Shown here: positions 35,085 to 56,337 of the stretch, one piece after another | Position numbering within the stretch: position 1 is the first letter of the stretch | How the letters are laid out: each line of letters opens with the position of its first letter | Assembly: GCA_035610835.1 (NCBI GenBank) | Contig: CM069452.1 | Coordinates: forward strand, 13,177,753-13,241,752 | DNA: 64,000 nt | From: Ophiura sarsii | Lineage: Eukaryota > Echinodermata > Ophiuroidea > Amphilepidida > Ophiuridae | Direction of reading: 5' to 3' | Notes under the pieces: model-generated | Told to the model about the DNA's origin: nothing | What the model saw: only the letters and a program-made list of their open reading frames with translations | Databases searched by the model: none | Translations under genes and position numbers: made by a program

Positions 35085-35265
35085 GGTGGTACCAGGTTGC
35101 ACAAGGTTGTCGCACGGTTGCGTAAGGTTGCACAAGTTTGTCACAGGTTGTCGCACGGTTGCGTAAGGTTGCACAAGTTTGTCGCAAGGTTGCACAAAGG
35201 TTGTGGATGATTGCTTCAAGGTTGCGCAACCTTCTCAGAACAACCAAACTGGTTGCGCAAGGTTG
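35085..35265 (+). repeat. GGTTGC minisatellite
   Basis: Variants of GGTTGCACAAG, GGTTGTCGCAC and GGTTGCGTAAG repeat with a 10-11-bp sub-period and a roughly 60-bp higher unit. The overlapping 60-77-codon minus-strand frames (Gln/Pro/Cys-rich) are products of the repetition. Confidence 0.8.
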
Positions 35266-35379
35266 TATTTTTCCAAATTTAAGGTTGCAGAATTGATTGC
35301 GATTTTCATAAGGGACGGGTCAAACTGCAACACATTTGACGCAGAAAAAAAATGTCCAGCAATTTAGCCTAAAGAAATG

Positions 35380-37690
35380 AATGGACACCATAAAATGTGT
35401 ACCGATTTGAATTTTTGGGATTTTTTTCACATTTTGAGCTACGTATGAAGTCTGTGTAGCTAACCGGTCAAACCGCAACATATTTGACGGAGAAGAAAAA
35501 AATCTGACAATTTAGCCTAAAAAATGACAGACACCATAAAATGTGTCCTGATTTGATTTTTTGGATATGATTTCACATTTTGAGCTATGTATAAAGTCTG
35601 TGTAGCTAGCCGGTCATACTGCAACACATTTGACGGAGAAAAAAAAATCATACAATTTAGCCTAAAAAATGACAGACACCATAAAATGTATCCTGATTTG
35701 ATTTTTTGGACATGATTTCACATTTTGAGCTGCGTATAAAGTCTGTGTAGCTAACGGGTCAAACCGCAACACATTTGACGGAGAAAAAAACATTCCGGCA
35801 ATTTAGCCTAAAAAATGGCGGGCACCATGAAATGTGTCCCGATTTGATTTTTTGGATATGATTTCACATTTTGAGTTGCGTATAAAGTCTGTGTAGCTAG
35901 CCGGTCATACTGCAACACATTTGACGGAGAGAAAAAAATCAGACAATTTAGCCTAAAAAATGACAGACACCATAAAATGTGTCCTGATTTGATTTTTTGG
36001 ACATGATTTCACATTTTGAGCTGCGTATAAAGTCTGTGTAGCTAACGGGTCAAACCGCAACACATTTGACGGAGAAAAAAACATTCTGGCAATTTAGCCT
36101 AAAAAATGGCGGACACCTTGAAATGTGTCCCAATTTGATTTTTTGGATATGATTTCACATTTTGAGCTTGAAGTCAATCCGTCCATCCGTTCAAAAGATA
36201 CAGCATTCGGAAAAAAAACTAACCAACCCCCCCCCCCCCCCCCCCGACACACACACACACATACGCACACACATACATTGACATGATGACAAATCCCCTT
36301 CTGGTTTTACAAACCAGGGGGATAAAAATGTGAAATGTCACACATATGAAGTCTGTGTAGCTAGCCGGTCATATTGCAACACATTTGACGGAGAGAAAAA
36401 AAATCCGACAATTTAGCCTAAAAAATGACAAACACCATAAAATGTGTCCTGATTTGATTTTTTGGACATGATTTCACATTTTGAGCTGCGTATCAAGTCT
36501 GTGTAGCTAACGGGTCAAACCGCAACACATTTGACGGAGAAAAAAACATTCCGGCAATTTAGCCTAAAAAATGGCGGACATCAGTGAAATGTGTCCCGAT
36601 TTGATTTTTTGGATATGATTTCACATTTTGAGCTACGTATAAAGTCTGTGTAGCTAGCCGGTCATACTGCAACACATTTGACGGAGAAAAAAAAATCTGG
36701 CAATTTAGCCTAAAAAATGACGGACACCACAAAAAGTGTCCCGATTTGATTTTTTGGATATGATTTCACTTTTTGAGCTACATATAAAGTCTGTGTAGCT
36801 AACGGGTCAAACCGCAACACATTTGACTGGGAGAAAAAGAAATCTGGCAATTTAGCCTAAAAAATGACGGACACCATAATAATGTGTCCCGATTTGATTT
36901 TTTGGATTTGATTTCACATTTTGAGTTACGTATAAAGTCTGTGTAGCTAACGGGTCAAACTGCAACACATTTGACGGAGAAAAAATAATTCCGGCAATTT
37001 AGCCTAAAAAATGACAGACCCCATAAAATGTGTCCCGATTTGATTGTTTGGATATGATTTCATTTTTTGAGCTGCGTATGTAGCTAACGGGTCAAACCGC
37101 AACACATTTGACAGAGAAAAAACATTCCGGCAATTTAGCCTAAAAAATGGTGGACACCATGAAATGTGTCCCGATTTCATATTTTGGATATGATTTCACA
37201 TTTTGAGCTACATATAAAGTCTGTGTAGCTAGCCGGTCATACTGCAACACATTTGACGGAGAAAACAAATCCGACAATTTAGCCTAAAAAATGACAGACA
37301 CCATAAAATGTGTCCTGATTTGACTTTTTGGACATGATTTCACATTTTGAGCTACGTATAAAGTCTGTGTAGCTAACCGGTCAAACCGCAACATATTTGA
37401 CGGAGAAAACAAATCCGGCAATTTAGCCTAAAAAATGAGTGACACCATAAAATGTCTCCCGATTTGATTTTTTAGATATGATTTCACTTTATGAGCTACG
37501 TATAAAGTCTGTGTAGCTAACTGGTCAAACCGCAACAAATTTGATGGAGAAAAAAATTCCGGCAATTTAGCCTAAAAAATGACGGACACCATAAAATGTG
37601 TCCCGATTTGATTTTTTTGATATGATTTCACTTTTTGAGCTACGTGTAAAGTATGTGTATAATGAACTGATCAAACCGCAACACATTTGA
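35380..37690 (+). repeat. 146-bp satellite array, about 15 units
   Basis: GTCTGTGTAGCTAACGGGTC or a variant recurs at 35450, 35596, 35741, 35887, 36032, 36351, 36497, 36644, 36789, 36937, 37219, 37363 and 37507, almost always 145-148 bp apart. Each unit holds CAACACATTTGACGGAGAAA, CAATTTAGCCTAAAAAATG and GATTTCACATTTTGAGC. The array is broken at 36180-36345 by a C19 run (36227-36245), CA repeats and CCCCTTCTGGTTTTACAAACCAGGGGG, a hairpin. One short unit lies near 37080. Confidence 0.95.
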
Positions 37691-37740
37691 CGTATCAAAT
37701 GATGTTCGCATTTCAAATTTTATCTCCAATATAAGTTTAC

Positions 37741-37871
37741 ATTAAATAATCGTGATTTAGCCGAAAAGGTGTTTTTAAGTAAGCTTATTTTTGTTATTTT
37801 TGTTTATTATTTTGATGAATGAAATGATGGATAATTTTCAAATCAAATGTTTAGAGACATTTCGAGAATCA
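37741..37871 (+). repeat. Right copy of the dispersed direct repeat
   Basis: Same orientation as 25510-25632 (shared TAATCGTGATTTAGCCGA, GATGAATGAAATGATGGATA). Together they bracket the whole satellite block. Confidence 0.75.
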
Positions 37872-37969
37872 AACTATCCATTATAACAACACATCGCTAA
37901 CAATGTGAGTGTGACAGTCATCGAATCTGGTTCCGCTGGGATCCTAAAGTACCAACAACATTAAACATG

Positions 37970-38070
37970 TCTACCGAAACCGCTCAATCAAAAACCATGC
38001 AACCCGAAAAACCATGCAACCCGATAACCGCAAAACCCGCGAACCGCGAAGCCCGAGAACCGCTCTAGTT
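37970..38070 (+). repeat. AACCCG/AACCGC low-complexity stretch
   Basis: Tandem variants such as CATGCAACCCGAAAA and CCGCGAACCGCGAAGCCCG. No gene. Confidence 0.55.
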
Positions 38071-38169
38071 CAGTTAATGCATTATATCTGAAAAAGTTTA
38101 CATTTTAAGTTGGTAAAAGTATACATATTCTGAAAGCATATACTGTAACGGATGCAAATAGCATACAAA

Positions 38170-39450
38170 CAAGTTGATTATACAGGGTGGCCCGAAATTG
38201 TACAGGGTGTAACAAGCAAAATTTTCTAAAAAAGAAGGGTTTCAATAATTACTTCCACTATGTATATGAAGTGATGAGAAAAAAGTTCAGTACAGATTTA
38301 AAGTAGTTTAATAAAATACCCATCCAGACATATGCAAATTAAATTTCATTATGACATTATTTATGAATCTGAAATTCTACATACAGGGTGTCTAAAAATA
38401 TGTTTATTTAGTTCCGGAAAATGCTTCTATACATACAAAGACTAGTATTTTAACAAAATTCAAGTAGATTTCAAATAAAAATGCATCAATTACATGTACA
38501 TGAACATTGATTGATTTTAAAAGTCACCCTTTTCTTATGTAAAGGTGTTAATTTTAAACATATAGGGTGTTTAAAACATTAATTTACGTATACGTGATTA
38601 TCCACAAATTATTAAATTGAATGAATTTAAATTTGCATCTGAAACATGATTTTACATTCCAATTTGAAGTGGCAAATGCTTAAATGTTTAGTGGCACACA
38701 ATTAATTGCGTTCAGCCTTCTTGCACATTTATGATGTGCAAAGCACATTCAAATGAACAAATTAGGTTAGTTTCCACAATGTTTGAACCCAGTATTCAAA
38801 TTTCAAGAGTCTGATTTAAGATTGAATTATAAAATGTTATCGTTTTAAGTTGTATTCAACATAAAGGGTGATCCAATGTTGATTGGCAAACTAGTAGTCA
38901 CTAGTACTATCGTTTCAACTTACTTTTCAAACTCAAGTTTTCACACTACTTGAAGACTTAGTTACAAAGAAAAGTTGCACAATATTTCAGCATGATCTTC
39001 ATTGGCAAGAAGATACTGGTTATAGTTCCCTGGACGTAGGTCTACAGCACAGTATATCAGACTTGCATAGGGTATGATGGCAGTTTGCGAGTCTAGAGTA
39101 AAGATCAGGTCCTTCCTACATGAGGTTAATTACATATCTTCTTTTAATTTTTAATTAAATAGTTAAATTTATTTATTCAAAAGGGTACCTCAACCTTTCT
39201 ATACTTTTAAAATGGACAGTTTGGTGCAGGCAAATGTTTGCATACATTCGCAAACTGCAACCAACTTACGTTTCTTAACAATCTTTTGAGCTTCTTAATG
39301 CTAATTAATGATTCCTTAATTAACCAATTATATTTTTAATTCAAATATGCTTCAATAATGTTATGTTTTCAATATAGAATTGTACCAAGAGTGAAACCAG
39401 TGCATTTTATGTTTGCCCAATGTATATATTGCACTATACTTGTTCAACTA
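38170..39450. other. AT-rich gene-free stretch with spaced AGGGTGT words
   Basis: ACAGGGTGGCCCGAAA (38190), ACAGGGTGTAAC (38208), ACAGGGTGTCTAAAA (38384), TAGGGTGTTTAAAA (38562) and AAGGGTGATCCAA (38863) occur 180-300 bp apart in otherwise AT-rich DNA. They resemble ends or subunits of a decayed DNA transposon. I see no gene. Confidence 0.4.
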
Positions 39451-40180
39451 TGCACTCCTCCTCCTCCTCCTCCTCCGCATACTCCTCCTCCACATACTCT
39501 TCCACCCCTGACTAATTAGGTTTAACGAACTATTGTAATTAACAGAACCATTATAGTTTATATTTTTCTTTTTAAAATAAAGGCCAAATACTTTCTCATC
39601 AAAATAAGACCAAATTTGAGTATGTGTGATAAAGAATAGCCAAAATATATGCATGCAAAGTAATAATATGTAGTGCAAATGTAACAGATCCACCTTTTTG
39701 GGGTACCCAGTATAAAAAACATGACCTTATATGATTGGCTCGAACAGAATTCGACCCAGAGCAGGCTCAGGAATGATCCCACAATACATTGTAAGCCACT
39801 AAAACACGCCAACACACAAGTTCTTCAACATATTTTTGACCGCATGATACACGCAGCACTGGGTAACTATCTAACACAGCACATATCCATTTTGTGGGTC
39901 TCCAATTGCCTTACTTTTCCGGAAAAGGGATCGGGACTGAAAAAATAGAAGGTTGTATACAGACAAATCACTACATAACACTTGCTGCTTTTTATGCGGA
40001 GCAAATTTTACCAGATTTAAGCTAACGAATCCAATATACTCGTGACACTGCGTTCACACGTCGTATAATAATATGGAAATGTGTTTGTAAAGAAAATACT
40101 GACTAGTTTCCGTGTTGTTGTCATTCACTGATTTCTGTGTATTCTAACCGTTGGAACATATATGACGGCGTTGCCCCAAT
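39451..40180. other. Gene-free stretch with CTC microsatellite
   Basis: CTCCTCCTCC repeats at 39455-39494. The open frames of 75-85 codons around 39448-39948 have no domain or splice context. Confidence 0.5.
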
Positions 40181-40184
40181 AAAT

Positions 40185-40394
40185 GATGGGGTAACTGGTC
40201 TGTGCCAAGTAAAGTTTTCAGTTAGTGGTAATTGGCCTTTTCTTTAGATATTTTTTAACATTGATTATATGTTTTATGTAAACAGTTACATGGGTGATAT
40301 TTTCATAGCAATTCCATAAATATTTACACGAGATTTTATCTTTTATATCATGAAACAAACAAACAAATATGCTTACCGGACCAGTTGCCCCATC
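40185..40394. mobile_element. Inverted-repeat element upstream of GOLPH3
   Basis: GATGGGGTAACTGGTCTG (40185-40202) is inverted as CCGGACCAGTTGCCCCATC (40376-40394). The left arm also forms a local hairpin with GTTGCCCCA at 40170. It ends about 130 bp before the promoter cluster. Confidence 0.6.
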
Positions 40395-40521
40395 CTCCCC
40401 TATTATATAGCGCCATCTATTACATTGCAGCCACGTTCACCGCAATCTCTTCCCCCAATGCCAACCCTCGTTGCCGGTATTCGTTATCGCTGTTGCGAAT
40501 ATTATTGAGTTTGTGAAAGAG

Positions 40522-40658
40522 ATTGGCTGTCTGGACGGCCAATTCATTACGTCACTCAGATAATCAGGCAGCCATTTTCTGACGAAGTCGACCTTTTCGA
40601 TACGCAAAGTGTCAATATTTTGATCGTATTTCCCTCCTTAAATTCCACAAATTTCAAG
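40522..40658 (+). promoter_or_regulatory. Compact TATA-less promoter of GOLPH3
   Basis: Within 140 bp upstream of the GOLPH3 start lie an inverted CCAAT box (ATTGG, 40522-40526), a direct CCAAT (40539-40543), a CRE-like TTACGTCA (40547-40554) and a YY1-like GCCATTTT (40571-40578). NF-Y, CREB and YY1 sites with no TATA box are typical of housekeeping promoters. The sites are seen directly; their use is inferred. Confidence 0.5.
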
Positions 40659-49539
<8,881 letters not shown>

Positions 49540-50260
49540 TAGCTACATGATGTGTACTGTACAGACACCCAAATACTCGCATCAATTAAGTCTTCATAGT
49601 TCACTCTTTCAGAATGCAAATCTTTGGTGGGTGTTATTTTATTGGACCAAGAATTGCAAGCGATAGAAATGGGTTCCTCTATTTATTGACGGATAGGATC
49701 CAGTTGATGTCAATCACTTAGTGTTTCACTGTATATTATTATCTTGAGTGGTACACCACTAACCCACCAATTATCTATGTGATTGATCAATATGGATTTC
49801 ATGATGTCCATGCAGAACTTCAGACAATATAGCACTCTTTTGTCAGAATCATCGCGAACCCATTCTAGAATTGAGGGAAGGAAAGGTTTGTTTGAAAGTC
49901 AACGTTTCATTTTAACAAATTGATCCTGCTGCGTCGTGTTTTAAGAGCGAATGGCAGAACAATAAGCAGAAAGTGTTTTTATTTGTTTTGCTAATTTTTG
50001 AGATAAGGACTGAAACCTTGATGTGAAGCACTATTTTGTGTGTATGATCTGATGTGTGTAGTGAACGCATATTTATAAACTAGATCTGATGTGCCATCAT
50101 TTTGGTTTTCCCACCATGGGACAAAGTTTGAGGTATGTTGGTAATTATCCGAAAATGTACGTGAGCATCTGAAAAGCATTGCTCTTTCCACATTTTCCAA
50201 ACCTGCCAACTCGAAAAGAGCCACGGCTCTGGTAACCGCTGCTGGTTTCTTCTTTTTCAT
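49540..50260 (+). other. Presumed GOLPH3 3' UTR
   Basis: Sequence following the stop codon. I could not choose a polyadenylation site: no AATAAA with a convincing GU-rich follower is close to the stop, so the UTR may be long. Confidence 0.4.
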
Positions 50261-50261
50261 G

Positions 50262-50479
50262 TAGGGTAAAGCCGCCTATTTTCGGTCAGCGCCTATTTTC
50301 GGTCACTTCGCCCAAATCGTGTAATGAAAATGACCTCGTCGTTATAAACTGACAGCTAAAAAGCCCCCGCACAGTTGATGCCGGTATTGCTTTTAAAATG
50401 GCGACGACCGATGCAATTACACGATTTTTGCGAAGTGACCAAAAATAGGCGCTGACCGAAAATAGGTGACTTTACCCTA
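50262..50479. mobile_element. TA-flanked MITE with about 64-bp TIRs
   Basis: TA at 50262-50263 and 50478-50479. The arms start GGGTAAAG and contain CCTATTTTCGGTCAGCGCCT and its inverse, with about five mismatches in 64 bp. CCTATTTTCGGTCA occurs twice per arm. 218 bp, probably within the 3' UTR of GOLPH3. Confidence 0.92.
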
Positions 50480-52200
50480 GTCCGAAAAATACAGACATAC
50501 ATGTACCTCCAAATATATCCATGGTAGAAATTCAAAATTGCGCCCGTTACACATAACGAGAAAAGGCAATTGCACTGGATCTAGTTTTGAATATATGGTA
50601 GTGAGAGACTTTACTCACTTCACTCCAATGAGCAGTTGTGATATTTCTCTACTATTTATGCTTTTGTAAACAACATTTTATTTATTCATGTATATAACCA
50701 AAGCAAATAATTTTCTTTCATCGAGTATTTACAGACAACATGCGTGAATGTGCAACTTAGTAAAGTGCTCACAGGTTCTGGGTTCAATGTAGCAACTGCA
50801 TTCCTGTTGGAATATGATTGAGAATTGTTTGTTTAGATTATAGTATGTAACATCAATCTATGAAGCATAAACATGTTAAGTTCAGCTTGCTTCATGATGA
50901 ATGTGATAAACATTGTGGTGTTATTTCTCTCTGAATATTATGGTATTTAAAGGATAAGAGTCTGTACAGAAGAAGATAACCTTTTTCATGTCTACTTTCA
51001 CTTACACACTGCTCATCATTTGTGTTATTACTACAACTGCCTTCAATATTTGCATTAAAAAGAGTTACTATGAAGACTTTATTGTATAACCTTGAGAAAA
51101 CTGATATGGAAAAGACAAATACTCATTATTTAGTATTATGGATGGATTGAAGAAGGTAAAACTATGCTGCTGTGTGTGCCTGACATGTATGTGATGGGCA
51201 TAAACATGTAGGTGACATGTGAACTACATGTGGATGGCATATGATCTGCATGTGGGTTTCATGTGAGTGCAACACCTGGTTGGATCCAGCCAATAGACAA
51301 CTGTAAAGGATTCTGGTATGGACGCTGCCATTGTTATTATGGACAGAAGAATGATGGCTGGTGGTTCCGGGATGATGAAAAAAGATGCTATATGTCAATG
51401 AATACAAGATGAATAGCTTCATATATTAACAAGACTAGGGACATTCTGATTAGATGTATGCGCCACCATTCCAGGGATAAAGACAGACAGTAGGACACCT
51501 GCATACAGTAACAAGAGAGTAGGGAATCTTGTAAGCCAGCTGACCTGATTCAATCTATAGAGCCTACAAAAGGGGTCTGTCTCTACCATTGTGGACATTG
51601 TAAAAGTTTTTCTAATATAACCTTTATACGACACGTTTGTGAATGGATAGTTGGGATACCAGGAAAACACGTATTTTAATTTGGTTGACTTTTACAAAAC
51701 CGCTAATATTAACCAAACCATGGTTAAGTCTGTAACATTTTAAGAAGTCATTATTACAATATTGAATATAATACTCTTAATACTTAAACATGTCCCAAAT
51801 ATTTGGTACAGTCTTATACATTGAGAGTATCAAGATATGAACCGACGGCACATATCCTCCTGGCCATGTCCAGACATGCGGGCACACTGCGACCAGATTA
51901 CTGCGTATGCTTGAAAACTCACAAAAATCTGGGATCCAATCACAGTGGTAGGTCAAGTGAACGTGTTTTGCACAACAGATGTTTTGATCATTTTGAGAGG
52001 TAGGTTAACCTTGCATACTTTTACGTGAGGTCAACTTCAGGCTTCATGATCACATCATACTTTCACCGTGAGTGTGTTAGGAAAATTCTGTACTTGTGGT
52101 TTCATGTCGGGCCTTGACAGTGACATGAAACCACTATACTTTGCACCAAGTGTGTCATCATTTAGTCAAGTCTTCAAATGATGCATGAAAATGTTTTGGG
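50480..52200. other. Gene-free stretch
   Basis: I see no gene. ACATG-rich wording at 51170-51270 gives a spurious His-rich minus-strand frame. Confidence 0.45.
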
Positions 52201-52201
52201 C

Positions 52202-52359
52202 TAACTCTGTGCTGTGACATCAGAGCGTATCCCAATTATTCCACCTGAATTGTAATGCACTAGTTTTAGAACCCACACAATCAAAGAAGAATCCTGGCAC
52301 TCACACTTAAACGCTGCATCAGTCACTGAAATATGCTCTGATGTCACTGCACAGAGTTA
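52202..52359. mobile_element. 158-bp MITE with about 28-bp TIRs
   Basis: TAACTCTGTGCTGTGACATC (left) and the complement of TTAACTCTGTGCAGTGACAT (right). Related single ends occur near 58205 and 61660. Confidence 0.75.
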
Positions 52360-52537
52360 AATGGATGAATTGTAGTCATGTATAGAGTGTTCAGAGTATC
52401 ATTCAAGTTGGTGCACTTGATTTAATACTGTGATCACCTAAGTACTCTCTGATGTCATTGTCTTAAGGGGGCAACTCGATTGAGTGTGTAACTACTTACT
52501 GAAAGTGCAAGAACATTGTTTAAGCAAAATATTGACC

Positions 52538-52752
52538 TATAGTTTAATCAGTTTCAAATTGGCGAAAATTGTGAGGCTGATATTTATCCACGGGCCATAA
52601 TGGAATACCTAGCTGATACCAGCTTATAACGGCTTATGATGCGCAAAAGCACACTTTCACCAATAAATATGCAAACGACATGGAATCCATTTGCACACGG
52701 ACAAATACAAGCCTTACGATTCTTGCTATTTTGGAACTGATTAAATTATAGA
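52538..52752. mobile_element. CTATAGTTTAATCAGTT MITE, copy 1
   Basis: The ends are CTATAGTTTAATCAGTTTCA and the complement of CTATAATTTAATCAGTTCC. About 215 bp, non-coding. A second copy lies at 57868-58074. Confidence 0.75.
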
Positions 52753-52759
52753 CTAGTGT

Positions 52760-55700
52760 AATGACTTGATTTAAGTGTGGTTTTAAAGAACTGCTTCACA
52801 AGGGCTAGATGGATGTCACTTCTCAAAAACAATATGTCTCGGATCTTATTTTTTGAGGAGTGAAGTTTTCTCCATAACGTACCTTACAACTTTTGAACTA
52901 TGTGTAACATTAAGTCTTGCATTTCATTATTTCCCCTCTCATTTGGTGTAACACTGTCATGTAATGATTTTACCTTTCCTTGGATATATAAAATAACTTC
53001 TCACTGGTGCATAGTTCACCCTGCAAAACATAATTTGACAATTGATGTGCCCTCAACAAACAATATCCCAAGTGTACATATTTCAATAGGGATATGCATG
53101 GTTCTCATCAATCTTGTGGAGCCCCAAAAAGGTTTTCATTGACTTTGGATCGAGATGGTGGTATTACTAAAGAATGTCATGGAATGTATAGCTCGGACCA
53201 TAATATAACTAAATGTTCATATGATAATTCCAGAAGTGAACTTACTTTCCAGACAGTTTTAATGTCTGATAAAAGTATTTTTTTTCACTAGTGTATGATG
53301 CTGATCCAGTACAACAACATTTCACACAAACTTTGTGTTGCCCCAGAGTGGGGGTGATGTTAGGGATGACGAAAGTCCTGGCATTTGCATCCATGTGATC
53401 AAAGAAGAGTGTCATCCATGATGTACAAATGCTTATGGCTGATAAGAACATGCCTCACCTGCTAACTGGAGGAGAAACAGGATAGAAAATTGTGATGCTG
53501 CCCTCTGGTTTAGATGATGGAACAAGTAACTAAGTTGCTAGCCCCCTCGTCCCTGTTCACTATTTGCCATGTAATTGCCAACTAGTGTAAAATGAAACTA
53601 ACAATGACTTCTGGTTTTATCTTATGAACATGTAATTCTAGTATTGTACATCAACATTGCAGCCATCACTTTGATGGTGTGATATGTTTTTTGTTTGTTT
53701 TTGGACTGTATATTAATCATGTGTGAATATATGGATATTTGTATTTTCATTCTTATGGCAAAGGCTTATTTCAAATTTGACTATTATTTTCTGTTTTAGA
53801 AATGATGATTTCATATTTACTTGTATTATTTTTTATTTTATTTTTTTCTCTACATATTGATTGTTATTTCTTCCTTGTTTCTAGGGAGATATTGAAATGT
53901 TGAGGACTTTGCCAAAAGAATGATTTTGCATCAACGTGCTAGTAGTGTGTACATATTATACATAGTATTATTATATTTACCTAACTTTTATTTACTATAA
54001 CTAAGTGGTATTGAGTTGCACTGGTAATGGGTGCTGCTCGACATGTAGAAAGTAAGGGTATTTTTTTAACATAACAATAACATAAAGTGATTAATGATGT
54101 AGATTTGACAATACACATCAGGATGAAATTCTTATGTGAATTTGTAATATTAGCTGTCGTATGGAGGGGCCACATTAGATTTTAAAATGTCATGTCATGT
54201 CAACCGTAATTATGATTTATAGATTTAGTGAATTTATAGAATTTTTTCTTCCATTTAAATGTTTTGGTCTATCCATGAATTTTAAGCTTGTTTAATCGTA
54301 ACTGTATTTGTCTCATGTCTGATACTTTGAAAATGAACACCATTGGTGATGAGAAACGTAAAAAGGTTCAATGATATCTATTTAGATATCTATAAACTAT
54401 ATGTAAATTAACATACCGGTAAAGAAGCAATCTTCTTGCAGAGGGCTGTAAATTAACATGTAAATGGATGACTTAAAAAGCAAAATAAGAAACCAGTTAT
54501 AATCGTCATAGCAAAATCATAGTCAATAGTCCTCATTTAATTCAAGCCCTAAGATTTTGGGGTTTCAATGTAGTAATATTTATAAATTTATCATAATTTG
54601 TAAAATATGCATTATTGTAAACAATTTATAGTCTGCTCTGTAAAGATAAAAGTGACATCACTTGCTAACTTCTTTACGGCGTACCTACAACATGTATCAT
54701 AAATGCTTGGACATTATTCAGATGGTATGAGTTTAGTGATAACTAGAAGAATGTTCCTGTCAGTAACTGCCAGTGACATTGGCAGCATATATTTTGGCAC
54801 TGCACATGTGGTGCCATACGTGGGAGATGCTCAGATGTATACAATCAGCCCATAAGCTTACTAAAGTTAATGGTTGAAATATCATACTTTTCACCAATTG
54901 TGTGATAGTTACAATACATGTACATTGAGTTGTTCAGGTTTGTTTCCTATACAGTACAGATACCTCAATGGAATTTTTAATTTTACTGCAATTCTAATAT
55001 GAAAAAGATGTCACATCCAAACTAAAAGTGTCATGGTGTATCATCCAAACAAGTTCATTTGTAAAAATTACATCTGGTATAATTTGAATTATAGAAATGT
55101 AGGCTTTTGTGTAAAGGATCCCTTCACAGCTGATGAATACATTGCCAACCTTGACTAGGTCAGCATATGTTCAAATTATGCATTGAGTGTAAGGGGTGTA
55201 CATTGCTAAGTAAATTTACATTCACTCTCACATCATATTTGCACAGTACGGCATGCCACATACCATCGATTGTCTTCATATGCCTTGCGTGGAGTGCATT
55301 CATATTTTACACAGTACCATTTTGACATCATTGGTTGCTCATCAAGAGCTGAATATCAGTAAATAATTTTATCACAGAGTTTCAGTGTTTTTGGAGAGAA
55401 TATTGTCAAACTTTGGACATCAAATCCATATTCACTCAGCACATGCTTGATTGCTTGCATTATTTTAAATATATATCCAAGAGATTATGATGTGATGGGA
55501 TGGGGGACTATAGGCACAATATGTAACTGTATTTAAATGCATGTAAAGAGACTAAACATTAATATTTATATTACATAATTTATACTCTACAAGTAAAATT
55601 TAACAAAGGTCTAAGTTCATCCTCATCATGCTTATGTTTTAGGACTATTGTCAGGTTGTTTAACTATCAATATCTGTGTTGATAATCAAGTCAAATATTT

Positions 55701-56335
55701 AAATTGTAAATGTGGAAATTTTCATGCTACATTAATTTTCGAGTTTTTAGCGCTTCAAGCAGGAAACCTGAAAATGAAAGTGTGCGAATGTACATATCTT
55801 TTGTTTATTAGTGTTCAAAATGAAATTTCAATCTGTGAATTAAAACAAGCAAACAAGTAAAATTATTCATAATTAGTCAAGTGTAAACATCAATCGAGCA
55901 AAAATTACCACTTTTACAGTACAGGAAATAAAAAGTTGGATAAAGTGTACCGTAGGTCCCAGGCATGCATCAATTACACGGTAGAAAAAAGAGCCTTGTT
56001 GTGATTATATGATTAACTTTATTCTGTCAAACACTTGATGCATGACTGGGTGGGACCTAAAGTACACTATTTCCAAAAGGTTATTGACACCTGTAATGTT
56101 TGTATTGCACTTTCCAGTTTAATTGCAATCATTCCAAAGAAGAATATCTTAGAGACAAAAGTATTGCAATGGTGCACTGTGTAGTGGTAAGTCAAAGTAT
56201 TAATGATGCGTTTGTATCGAGACATGTGTTGTTTCCCTTTTTCATTATTTGAGATATTGTCAATTTAAAGTGTTTGAAAGTAAGATGTCATCTGAAAGAA
56301 AGTATGGCATCATTTGATGAAACTCATCAATGCAC
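52760..56335. other. Gene-free stretch
   Basis: No supported gene. At 53850-53885 a T/C-rich tract ends in TTTCTAG|GGAGATATTG, a good 3' splice-site lookalike followed by only 13 codons before TGA. Open frames of 60-80 codons here have no domain. Confidence 0.4.
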
Positions 56336-56337
56336 AG

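Noticed and set aside
34986..35247. Gln/Pro/Cys-rich 61-77-codon frames
   Set aside because: Translation of the GGTTGC minisatellite; two overlapping frames give similar peptides, as expected from simple repetition.
40620..40658. Upstream in-frame ATG of GOLPH3
   Set aside because: The 13 added residues have no similarity to the family, and they would lie in the presumed 5' UTR just after the promoter sites.
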